The notes beneath the pieces are model-generated. The model was not told the origin of the DNA and did no database searches. It worked only from the letters and a program-made list of their open reading frames with translations. DNA of 61,067 nucleotides from Polysphondylium violaceum (Eukaryota; Evosea; Eumycetozoa; Dictyosteliales; Dictyosteliaceae), in the NCBI GenBank assembly GCA_000277445.1, contig AJWJ01000082.1:1-61067 (forward strand). The letters are read 5' to 3'. Shown here one piece after another: positions 35,534 through 45,202 of this stretch. Both the position numbers and the translations under genes were made by a program. Within the stretch, counting starts at the first letter, position 1, and each line of letters opens with the position of its first letter.

Positions 35534-36329
35534 TTTGTGTACAGTGCTTTTATATTATATTAATAAGAGAGAGAATGTGATAGTAGTGATGGTTGATAAA
35601 TAAATGAAACAAAAGAAGATGAAGATATCTTCTTTTTTGAGCAGGTAAAAAAAATAAAAAATAAATAATGGGGGAAGGGTTTTTTTACAAAAAAAAAGGG
35701 GATAATACTTAGTGATGTGTGTTTGATCAACCTCACCCACTTTTATAGTTTTTGAAATTTCATCATTTTTGTAAAAAAAAAAAATTAAATTAAAATTATG
35801 AAATTTCGAAAAACTCCGAAAAAATATGTCTACGGTTTTTTTTTTCTTCGCGAAAATAATTCGGGAAAATAATATGGTTTCATTGTTGACACAAAGATCA
35901 TCGGTCATTGTATTAAAAAATAAATTGTATATCACAATTAAAAACTACACTAATTTTTACTAGATTCTCCACTACAATAATTTTTTATAAAAAAAATAAT
36001 TTAAAAATTAAAAAATAGATCTTTTTTCTGTTTTTGAAAAAAAAAAAAAATTCAAAAAAATTCATTTTTCAAATCTATAGTAGATTCAAATTGGTCAATG
36101 ACAAACACTCATACAAGACAAAACAAAAATGATAGTCCAAGAATAGATCTGTTGAGCTTAATTTCCCCAAATTGCTTCCTACCAGAGTTTATTTTTCAAA
36201 AATATTATAGTTAGATTAATTAATTTATTTATAAATATAACCTTTAAATATATCATTTACTTTTATATACTTCCAAGTTTGGTAGCTAGTTTTCTCTATG
36301 CATATTCTATAGTTTATAAAATTATATCA
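35534..36329. promoter_or_regulatory. Divergent intergenic region, fructose-bisphosphatase and NTase-like gene
   Basis: 796 bp between head-to-head genes. It contains many A or T runs (for example 35775-35785, 35836-35845 and 36036-36060). The 126-codon minus-strand frame at 35555-35935 is Phe/Lys rich because of those runs and is rejected. No RNA gene is recognised. Confidence 0.45.
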
Positions 36330-39046
36330 ATGGATTTATATAACAAGACCATAGACACTTTAGTAAAACCTACTACTAAGATTTCACCCACCACCACAAC
36401 TAAAAATAGTAGTAATAATAATAATGACAAAGATATAAATCTATTTAGAAAATCGGTATTGGAAAATAATGATACACCATATTCAATATATAGTACCGAT
36501 TTCAATAATCATTTTATTCTAGATGATTTGGTCATCACTTATCCAATGAATGAAAAAGAAATTTGTAATCAACGAAAAGTTAGACAAAGATACATGGAAT
36601 CTAGACAAATATTCTCGAGCAAAGATTTATCAATTGAAGAAAAGAGGGAGAGAATTAAAGAGGTATTGAATGAATTTGAATATCAACAATTTGAAATGTC
36701 AAACTACCATTTCTTTGGTCAAACACCCACAGATGATAATGCACCCCATAAACCAGACTTTGATTGTCTCACTGAAAACTATCCAAATTATTCCTATGCA
36801 TCATTGGATTATCCAAAAAAGTTTTTTAAATCTTCAATTAAAAAAACTAATAACAGAATCCCTCATCTCTATAGACTACGTCAATACGATAGATCTGGCT
36901 ACACTTTTAGAATATTACAAAATATATTAAAAAATGATCAAGTATGTTTGTAGTTGTTTATCTCATATAATTTATATATCTTCATTTACCAACTTTTTTA
37001 TACCCATCTATAGTTATTTTTAAAAATGTATTTCAATTCAGTTACAATGTTTAATAGGGAAATATATAAAGATGAAAACAATATAAGATATAGTGCAGAT
37101 TTTGTTAGAATATCAAAAAATAATCAATTGGTAATTTCAAAACTCATTATTCCACAACCAAGTTTTATTGATAAATATACTCTACTCTACTTTGAAGGTA
37201 AATCAAATTTAGCCTATGATAAAAAGATTGAATACTCTACAGACGACATTGATCATTGTATAAAGAAATTTAAATCAACATTTTTAAATCTAACTGGAAA
37301 AGAATATAATCCAAATTTATTTAAACAAAAAAATCAAGAATTTAATGAAAAAGATAATAGTAATAGTGATGATAATAAAATAATTGATCAAGTTGCTTAT
37401 GATAATTTAGACCGTTACTTTTATCAACAAGTTGAAACTTTTCCAAATTCAAATAATATTCCAACACTAAAGAATATTTGTTATTCAGTCATTAGACAAC
37501 TATTATTAAAGTATTTATTTTTATTATGTTGTGTAATTTGATAAAGTACTAACAAAATCATAATATTCATATTAGTAATCCAATGGAATTTAAAAATATA
37601 TTAAACATTTTACCAATAGAGATTTTAGAAGGATTGTTGGTGTCTTGTAAATATGATCAAACTCCATTGGGATTCTATGTATTTCAAACGATTACAGAGC
37701 AATGCAAATCTAATAATATTAAAATAGATTCTCTAACACAAGACAAAGTCATTAGAATAGCATCAAATCATGACTATTGGTTTGCATTTAGTTTTGAAAA
37801 ATCAATATGTCAAAATATTTTCTTTCCACAATTTAATACCAATTACTCTATCAATGTCTATGAAAATATGGATAAATTTAAAAGAAAACAATGGCCAATA
37901 GAGGTATCTACTATCAATTATTTATTTTAAAAGGAAAAAACATTACTAACTTTTCTATTTTCAATAGAATCAAATATTATTAAAGAGTGAAAAGAGTAAT
38001 TACAATAGTGATGAATCTAGTATAGTTGATTTTAAATCTTTTAAAAATACATTTAATACATATACACATAATAGACTCGATGAAAACATATTTAATTGGG
38101 ACAATATATTGGTTTGTGGTGGAATGGTAACCATGTGTCTTACAGGCGATTTGGAATCATTTGACGAAACAGATATTAATATTTATTTCTATGGTTTATC
38201 AGAGGAGCAAATTATAGCTCGAATATCTCAATTTATAAACAATCTCGTAAAACAAAAAGAATGGGATCAGTATTCAATGGTTAAAACATTAAAAGGTTCA
38301 ATAGTTTTATCAAAACATTTTCCCTATAGACACATTTCTTTTCATTTAGAGTAAGTATAATATAAATGGTATATATTGTGAAATTATTGTAATAATATTA
38401 ATTTAATACTATAGACCATATTATAATATAAACCACATATTAGTTTGCTGTGACATAGAATGTTGTTCGTTTGGATATGATGGAAAGAATGTTTATTCAT
38501 TATACAAATCCATGGAATCAATCAACTATAGATGTAACTTTATATCCAAACACTCATGGGTACTAAATGGAGATATTCATTATCAAAATAGACTATTAAA
38601 ATACTATGAAAGGGGATACTCGTTGATTAGTTTTGATTTAAAGTTTTTCGAACGACATCAAAAAGAAGATTTTGAACCACACAACAATCACTCTGGCCTT
38701 GCTCTATTGGTTGCCATGGCAAGAGATCCCAATGTGAAACAATTTATTAAATCCTCTATTCTTCCCATACCCTATGGAAAAGATATCAAAAAAGATAATT
38801 TTGAATCTCTCATTCGGGATCATATCCTTTTGCCTAGATATCAAGTAAGTATCGTAGGATACCACTTTGATTCATTACTCGTACTATTTCTCTTACTAAT
38901 ACTACTACTATCAATACTAGTTGATCCAACAAGAATATTTGGATATTATTTTATCAAACATTAGTCAACATCCTCCTCACAGAAAATATATCTCCTTGTC
39001 GTCCAATATGTTTCCCTTTATATCCGTCTCACCTAAATTTGAATAG
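36330..39046 (+). CDS. Nucleotidyltransferase-fold-like protein of unknown function
   Basis: Six exons joined by phase: 36330-36941, 37014-37510, 37576-37903, 37968-38350, 38415-38844 and 38921-39046, giving 791 aa. The start chosen is MDLYNKTIDT. The N-terminal 500 residues are unfamiliar. From about residue 525 the sequence resembles a module seen in many fungal, oomycete and protist proteins, often beside ankyrin or PARP domains. It reads LVCGGMVTMCLTG, then ETDINIYFYGLS (the GG and DxD-like pair of a nucleotidyltransferase fold), then HISFHLEPY, GYDGKNVYSL and QNRLLKYYERGYSLISFDLK. The second acidic residue is replaced (D-x-N), so catalysis is doubtful. The last exon has no long open frame of its own and was found by splice phase; it ends VSPKFE. 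Confidence 0.75.
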
Positions 39047-39372
39047 TGTGTGAAATGACTCAATACAACAATAATAATAAACCCCTATCATATGATATCT
39101 ACATCAATCAAAAAACAATATCTTTATCATAATTCAATTTGGAAAATACAAATATTTGTCCACCCCACAGTGTGACGACATGCATTCCTTTTTTTTTTTT
39201 TCAGATAGAAAATGGGGGTGGGAATGCGACGCAGCGAGGTCAGAAATTTTTTAAAATTTTCTTTTTGCCAGCAGTATTTTTTTTTTTTTTTAATTTTGTC
39301 CAAATAAATGGTTTGAGTGAATTTGAAAAAAAAAAAAAACTTTTCATTCTCATTCCATATATATCATACAAA
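39047..39372. promoter_or_regulatory. Intergenic region upstream of the ACBP gene
   Basis: 326 bp with T runs near 39189-39203 and 39281-39292 and an A run just before the ACBP start. Nothing else is seen; it presumably holds the ACBP promoter. Confidence 0.5.
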
Positions 39373-39796
39373 ATGTCTCTCGCTGTAAGTGTATAGTAGT
39401 ACATACTAGTAGTAGTAATGATTGAATGCACATAGATACTAATATAGCAATCATATCATTCATTAGGAAAATTTCGAAGCTGCCGCCGCTGAAGTTAAAA
39501 CCTTCACCACCAAACCAACCAATGAAGACCTCTTAGCTTTATACGGTTTATACAAACAAGCCAAAGAAGGTGACAACACCACTGGTATGTGTTTATTAAA
39601 TAGACAATGCATCCAATTATATTAAATACAATCCCCCAACTAACTCACACACTCTATATTAGGTAAACCATGGGCTGTTCAAGTCGAAGCTAGTGCTAAA
39701 TGGAATGCTTGGGATAGCAACAAAGGTATCACTAAAGAAGCTGCTATGGAAAAATATATTGCTTTAGTTGCTGATTTAAAAAAGAAATACATGTAA
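39373..39796 (+). CDS. acbA: Acyl-CoA-binding protein (AcbA-like)
   Basis: Three short exons, 39373-39384, 39467-39584 and 39663-39796, giving 87 aa, the standard size. They were found by splice phase since no single frame is long enough to stand out. The protein begins MSLAENFEAAAAEVKTF, carries the ligand-binding signature LYGLYKQAKEGD, then ASAKWNAWDSNKGITKEAA, and ends LVADLKKKYM. It binds long-chain acyl-CoA in the cytosol. In D. discoideum AcbA is also secreted and cut by a TagC protease to the sporulation peptide SDF-2. The Lys residues flanking the KWNAW region here would allow similar trypsin-like cutting, but this is inference. Confidence 0.93.
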
Positions 39797-39921
39797 ATAG
39801 TAATTGATAGACCATTAATGTACACATGGTTTAATTTTGTATTTATATTATAAATAAATAATAATACATTTACATTTTTTTACTTTATCATTGTTTTGTG
39901 TATATTCATTCATTCATTCAT

Positions 39922-40875
39922 TTATTTATTATTATTATCACTTAAAGAAAGTTTTGAAATAAAATTTGAAAAATAACTACTACCACTGCTACTATTACCA
40001 ATAATACTACTAATACTATTGCCACTACTGGTGGTCTTTGTCGATAGATTTGCTAAAAAATTTGAATAGTTGAATTGAGATAGACTAATATACATGCTTC
40101 TGCCCATTTTAATTCCGAATCCCATAGTCATAAACACAAGAAATGGTATCACTATCGTATATTTAACTTCGACTAGACAATCTAAAATATATCCATTAAT
40201 TCCTTTCTTTTTAATTATATTGTTTACATTTGTAGTATTTGTAGTGTTTGTATTTGGTTTTATATTGTTACCAACTTGTATATTTTTGATTGTATCTTTT
40301 GTTGTTGTTTTTGTATTATTATTACTATTATTAATAACAACATTGTTATCATTATTTGTACTACTGTTACTACCACTATCTTCAAAATCAAATAGTTCAT
40401 TAAATGAAGTATTTTGAATATCATTATTGTTACTATTGTTTAATTCAAAATAATGAGATAAATGTAAAAGACAATCATAAACAGCTTCTATATTTTCATT
40501 TTGTAATAAATCATTTGTATGAAATAGATATTCCTGTGGTAAATATAATCTATATGGTATATAAGTATATTAAATAGGACACTCACTCATCATCATATGA
40601 TGATGATTCGCAACAACAATATCATACCTGCACTTTTTAAGAAACAAAGTGATATTTTCAAATCTTTTAAACAAGGGCACAGGATCAACATCACTATAGT
40701 GTATATAATCTATTCTATTATGAAACTTGTTCATAATCTTACATAGTATTCTACCATCGACTAATAATTCATACAAAGATTTTGATGTATCAAGTTTAGT
40801 TGACAGAATATACTCGATCCATAATTTAATAGCTTGCTCTTTTTGTTGAATATTGTTATTATTACTACTATTCAT
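39922..40875 (-). CDS. Calponin-homology protein with C-terminal membrane helix
   Basis: Two exons, 40875-40628 and 40549-39922 (phase 2), giving 291 aa. Residues 8-115 form a single CH domain of the calponin/IQGAP type: AIKLWIEYIL, SLYELLVDGRILCKIMNKF, FENITLFLKKCR and LFHTNDLLQNENIEAVYDCL. An Asn/Thr-rich linker follows, then a hydrophobic segment at about residues 215-232 (YTIVIPFLVFMTMGFGIKMG) and a Ser-rich tail. CH domains bind actin or signalling partners, and a single CH of this type often needs help from other domains. The membrane helix suggests a tether between membrane and actin cortex, which is inference. It is divergent from HisRS with 184 bp between the starts. Confidence 0.85.
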
Positions 40876-41059
40876 TTTAATTCAATATATCTGATGTTTT
40901 TGATGATCAAGATCAGCTATTTTTTTTTTTTTTCTATTTGCGCCCCCAGCTCATTGTGCCGCGACATTTTTTGATCATATTGAAAAAAAGATCTTTTTTC
41001 ATTATTGCCTGCATGCATTTCTGCATTATTACTTACTTTAGTATATCTCTATTATCAAG
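40876..41059. promoter_or_regulatory. 184-bp bidirectional promoter (CH protein / HisRS)
   Basis: This is a short head-to-head gap. It has a T14 run at 40920-40933 and a GC-rich island at about 40941-40967 (GCGCCCCCAGCTC, then TGCCGCGAC) that stands out from the AT-rich background. The island is a good candidate for a shared regulatory site. Confidence 0.5.
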
Positions 41060-42397
41060 ATGAAAAGATTCTATAGTACATTGTCCTCCAATGGTATCAT
41101 AGGGATAAAAGGCACACATGATATATTCCCTCTGCAAAAGAGTGCATATCAGTATGTCAACGATGTGGGTAAACGTGTGGCACAATTATACAATTTCAAA
41201 GAAATGTCGACGCCAATCATTGAATATACAAATGTGTTTGTCAGAAGTGTTGGCGAGGACTCTGATATCGTCATGAAGGAGATGTTTACTTTTAATGATA
41301 AAAGTGGTAATCAAAACAGCAACAAGAGTATATCGTTGAGACCTGAAGGCACTGCAGGTATAATTAGAGCGATTGTTAATCAGGGATCAACATTTGCACA
41401 CAGTGCTCCTCAAAGAGTGTATTATAGTGGCCCAATGTTTAGATACGAGAGTCCGCAAAAAGGTCGTTCTCGACAATTTGAACAGTTTGGTGTCGAGTTG
41501 ATAGGCGACGCACGATATCAAACCGATGTCGAGATTATAGATATGGCAAATACTTTTATACAGAGGTTAGGCATTGATCCATCCAAGATATCGTTAAAGA
41601 TAAACACGTTGGGTGACAAAGACTCTATTGTGAATTACAACAGACTGCTCACAAACTACTTTACTCTACACAAGGATCACTTGTCTGCTTTGTCCAAAAG
41701 CCGTCTAGAAAGAGGCAATCCCTTGAGAATCCTCGATTCCAAGGATCCCAAAGACAGAGAGATATGTCTGCAAGCACCCATCCTCTTGGACAGCATATGT
41801 CAAGACAGCAGCAATAGATTTACAAATGTTTTAAAAGGTTTAGAGCTACTAAACATTCCATACCAGGTCGACAACTCTCTTGTCAGGGGATTGGATTACT
41901 ATCGTCACACTATATTTGAAATATGTGTAAATGCTAGCAACAACAACAACAATGAGCCACCTCTAACAGTGTTGGGTGGAGGCAGATACGATGGTTTGGC
42001 CAATGAAATGGGACTCAATGATAGCAATATACTCCCATCGATGGGCTGGGCAGCAGGTATTGAACGTTTGATTATGTTGCTCGATACCAATAGAATTCCA
42101 TCTCCTCCTCAACCGGTATCGATTATAGGCACTGGTGCTGATGTTTCAAGTTGGGCATTAAAACTTTGTAAACAACTCAGACTCTCAGACATCCCAACCA
42201 TTGTACCAATACCAGACATGGAAAAAGAATCTCTATCCAAACAATTAAAGAAATGCATTAAATTGGGATCAAGATATGTCGTCATATTGGGCAGTGATGA
42301 GATGAGTAGTGGTAATGTTAAATTAAAAGATACAAATACAGGCGAACAGTCTACATTGACTATAGATGATTTAATTAATAAATTAAAAACAAATTAA
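41060..42397 (+). CDS. hisS: Histidyl-tRNA synthetase, bacterial/mitochondrial type
   Basis: Single exon, 445 aa. This class II synthetase charges tRNA-His. Motifs are GIKGTHDIFP near the start, motif 2 as MFRYESPQKGRSRQFEQFGV, the HisA signature LVRGLDYYRHTIFE, then VLGGGRYDGL and motif 3 as MGWAAGIERL, followed by an anticodon-binding domain. The protein is close to bacterial HisS and starts MKRFYSTLSSNGI, a short basic, hydroxylated leader suited to mitochondrial import. A mitochondrial enzyme is therefore most likely. Its stop is only 50 bp from the stop of the convergent SR-protein gene. Confidence 0.94.
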   Translation: MKRFYSTLSSNGIIGIKGTHDIFPLQKSAYQYVNDVGKRVAQLYNFKEMSTPIIEYTNVFVRSVGEDSDIVMKEMFTFNDKSGNQNSNKSISLRPEGTAGIIRAIVNQGSTFAHSAPQRVYYSGPMFRYESPQKGRSRQFEQFGVELIGDARYQTDVEIIDMANTFIQRLGIDPSKISLKINTLGDKDSIVNYNRLLTNYFTLHKDHLSALSKSRLERGNPLRILDSKDPKDREICLQAPILLDSICQDSSNRFTNVLKGLELLNIPYQVDNSLVRGLDYYRHTIFEICVNASNNNNNEPPLTVLGGGRYDGLANEMGLNDSNILPSMGWAAGIERLIMLLDTNRIPSPPQPVSIIGTGADVSSWALKLCKQLRLSDIPTIVPIPDMEKESLSKQLKKCIKLGSRYVVILGSDEMSSGNVKLKDTNTGEQSTLTIDDLINKLKTN

Positions 42398-42447
42398 GGT
42401 TTATCTCTATTGTACAAAGTATATATTTATTATTGTTGTTATTATTA

Positions 42448-43248
42448 CTATTTAAATAAAGGTTGATGAGTGGCTATATAATTGATAGCTTTATGTTGTT
42501 CTTTTGTTACAATTTTTTCAATAATTTCACCATCCCCTCTAATGGTTCTAACCCTACCAGTGTCTTCATCATAAACTTGTGATACTTTGTTTCTTAGTTT
42601 ATTGTAATCTTGATCTGATAATGGTCCCATTACTCTTTTGTTAGTTGTTGTTGTTGTAGATGATGATGATGATATTACTGGTTTATTTACAATTGATGAT
42701 GATTCTTTTTTTAATTTCTTTTCTTTTTTCTTTAATTCTTTGTCTTCTTTCTTTTGTTTCTTGTCAAGTTCTTTTGTTTTCTCTCTGCTTTCTTTTGTTT
42801 CTTTTTCTCTTTTTTTCTTAGCTCTCTTTTCATCTTCTGATGAGGATGAATCTGAAGAGGAAGATGAGGAAGATGAATCTGATCTAGAGGATGATCTATG
42901 TTTATAGGAAGAAGATGAATTCTTGTATCTCTTGTTTTTATCTCTACTATGACTTCTACTTCTACTTCTACCTCTTTTGTGTCTATCTCTATCATCACTT
43001 AAACTTCTATCTCTGTAACGGTCTCTATTTCTATCTCGATCTTCATCTCTGCTACTACTATATCTATCTCTAACAGGACTTATACTTTTATCTCTATATC
43101 TGTCTCTGTTTCTCTTTCTACTCATACTATCGTCACGTTCATTGTTGTTGTTGATATCTATGTATCTATCTCTTGCAGGACTTAGACTCCTATCTCTGTA
43201 TCTATCTCTATTTCTATCATATTCATTATCTCTATTTTTATCCATCAC
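42448..43248 (-). CDS. SR-rich protein, ARL6IP4/SRp25-like
   Basis: Single exon, 266 aa. Residues 1-130 are Arg/Asp/Ser repeats of RDRYRDRSLS type, then a Ser run and a Lys/Glu coiled segment. The C-terminal 65 residues carry the ARL6IP4 (SR-25) signature: VMGPLSDQDYNKLRNKVSQV, then YDEDTGRVRTIRGDGEIIE and IVTKEQHKAINYIAT. In animals ARL6IP4 is a nuclear speckle/nucleolar protein that affects splicing. The family call rests on the C-terminus, since SR repeats are not diagnostic. It shares a 294-bp divergent promoter with RRP7. Confidence 0.87.
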   Translation of the reverse strand: MMDKNRDNEYDRNRDRYRDRSLSPARDRYIDINNNNERDDSMSRKRNRDRYRDKSISPVRDRYSSSRDEDRDRNRDRYRDRSLSDDRDRHKRGRSRSRSHSRDKNKRYKNSSSSYKHRSSSRSDSSSSSSSSDSSSSEDEKRAKKKREKETKESREKTKELDKKQKKEDKELKKKEKKLKKESSSIVNKPVISSSSSTTTTTNKRVMGPLSDQDYNKLRNKVSQVYDEDTGRVRTIRGDGEIIEKIVTKEQHKAINYIATHQPLFK

Positions 43249-43542
43249 TTTATTTAATATACACCATCAATGATTGTTTCGTTTTTTTTTTGAATTTATT
43301 TTTTTTTGAATTTTTATTGAATTTTTTTTTTCACCCACACTACGAGGAAAAACGTAATAGAAACCGCCATTTTTTTTTTCTTTCTTCCTCTTTTTTGTTT
43401 TAGATTAGTTTTTAAATCATATATCTCTGAGGTGTTTTGATTTCGGAATATATAATAGTAGTAGTAGTATTATTAATAGCAACACAAACGTCCTAGTAGC
43501 GAATAATAATAATAATCATAAACCAACTATTTATAATAAGAA
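43249..43542. promoter_or_regulatory. 294-bp bidirectional promoter (SR protein / RRP7)
   Basis: The spacer separates two divergent RNA-biogenesis genes. T-rich runs at 43281-43332 are followed by a less AT-rich patch at 43333-43368 (containing ACCCACACTACGAGG and AACCGCC), then another T run. The patch is the only candidate regulatory core I can point to. Confidence 0.5.
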
Positions 43543-45073
43543 ATGGTATCAAAAACATCTATTAAATCAAAGAGTGGTAAAAAGGCAGCAGCAGTCAAGG
43601 TTCAACCAAGACCAGAGTTTACTACAGATGTTGTCACCTCCAAACCAATTTTAAAGAGAAAAGAGGATAAAGCAGCAAATACAAACACCACAAACAGTTC
43701 AAAACAAAAGAGAAATGTTATTTTCTCTGAAGAAAACAATCAAGTTCAATTATTCCGTAAAGAGATAAAGATTTCAGACTCACCAATTCCAATCACTAAT
43801 CTTTTAAAACCAACTGATTCAACCACCACCACCACCACCACTACTACCACTACTACCACAGAATCATCTGAATCTGAAGAAAAAGAAGAAAAAGTGGATA
43901 GCAACACAAAGCCAACTAAATCAACATCTAAAAAATCTGCAGCTAAAAATAAAAAAGCATTTCAAGAAGCATTAGATAAAACTAAATCTGTAGATATAGC
44001 TGTTGAAGAAACCACAACCACCACTGTTGTTGAAGAAACTAAAGTTGAACAAGAACAACCAAAACCAACATCATCGAAAAATAAAAAAGCAGCTGCCAAT
44101 AAAAAAGTTGCAAAACAAGAAGAAAAAGTAGAAGAGAAAAAGGTAGAAGAGAAAAAGGAGCAAGAGAAACAAGAGGAAAAACAACCAAAAAAAGTAGAGA
44201 ATGACAGCGACAGTGATAGTAGCAGTGATGAAGACGAAAAAGTTAAAAAAGGAAAAGATACAATTATCAATGGATTTACAGTTTTACCAGTTTCTTTTGA
44301 AAATTCAAATGTAAAGAAATATATTTATTACAAAAAAGAGACCAACAAGAAATGGCCTTTAAATAGAACTCTATTTATTACAAATTTACCATCAACCTGT
44401 AAAAGTGTTTTAGATATTCAAAAATTATTTAAAAATGATTCAATTGTTGAAATTCATTTTGATCAAAGTCAAGAATCAACAGAAGAGTCATCATCATCAT
44501 CATCAACAACAACAGAAAATAATAATTCTGCAGCTGCACATATTGTTATGAAAGATCAAGAATCACTAAAATCTTTTTTAAAGAGAATTTCAACTATTCC
44601 CATTGAACAACCATCACCAGAAGTTGATGGATATGATCGTATGTGTTTATATTATTATTATTATTATTATTAATTAATTTAATCTCTCTATATTAATATA
44701 TTTTTAAAACTTTTTAGAAATGGTATTAGATTATAAATCTAATTTCATTCAAGATTTTGATGGCTTACAAGAGAAATTAGATACCATTATGATGGATTAC
44801 GATAAAAGAGTATTGGAAACTAAAAAGAGAAATAAAGAAATGTCAAATGTTCCAGATGAAGATGGTTTCATTACTGTTGGTCCATCTAGTGCCAAAGTAC
44901 TCACAGCTGAACAAATTCAAGCCATCAACGAAAAGAGAAAGATTAAAAACTTTTATGCATTCCAACATAGACAACAAAAGAAAGACGAATTGGATACCCT
45001 TAGAAAGAAATTCGAAGAAGATAAAGAAAGAATTGCCAGAATGTCTGTTAATAGAAAATTCAAACCATATTAA
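43543..45073 (+). CDS. rrp7: RRP7-like ribosome biogenesis protein
   Basis: Two exons, 43543-44638 and 44718-45073 (phase 1), giving 483 aa. Residues 1-240 are Lys/Glu/Thr-rich low complexity, longer than in yeast or human RRP7. An RRM-like domain follows at about 245-365 (NGFTVLPVSFEN, then NRTLFITNLPSTC). The C-terminal domain has the RRP7 pattern PDEDGFITVG, then NFYAFQHRQQKKDELDTLRK and FEEDKERIARM, and ends in NRKFKPY. RRP7 works in the small-subunit processome on 18S rRNA maturation in the nucleolus. The C-terminal signature makes the call firm. Confidence 0.93.
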
Positions 45074-45202
45074 TAATCATGTTGATTTGTTTTTGTTAAT
45101 ATCTCTCTTTATATATATAACTCTGCTGTTTGGCTAAACAAATAAACCTTTTTTTAAAAATATATAATATACAAAAGTTTATTTATTGATTGTAAATCTT
45201 AC

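Noticed and set aside
35555-35935. 126-codon minus-strand frame upstream of fructose-bisphosphatase
   Set aside because: Mostly Phe and Lys from A and T runs in a promoter region; no domain or conserved pattern.
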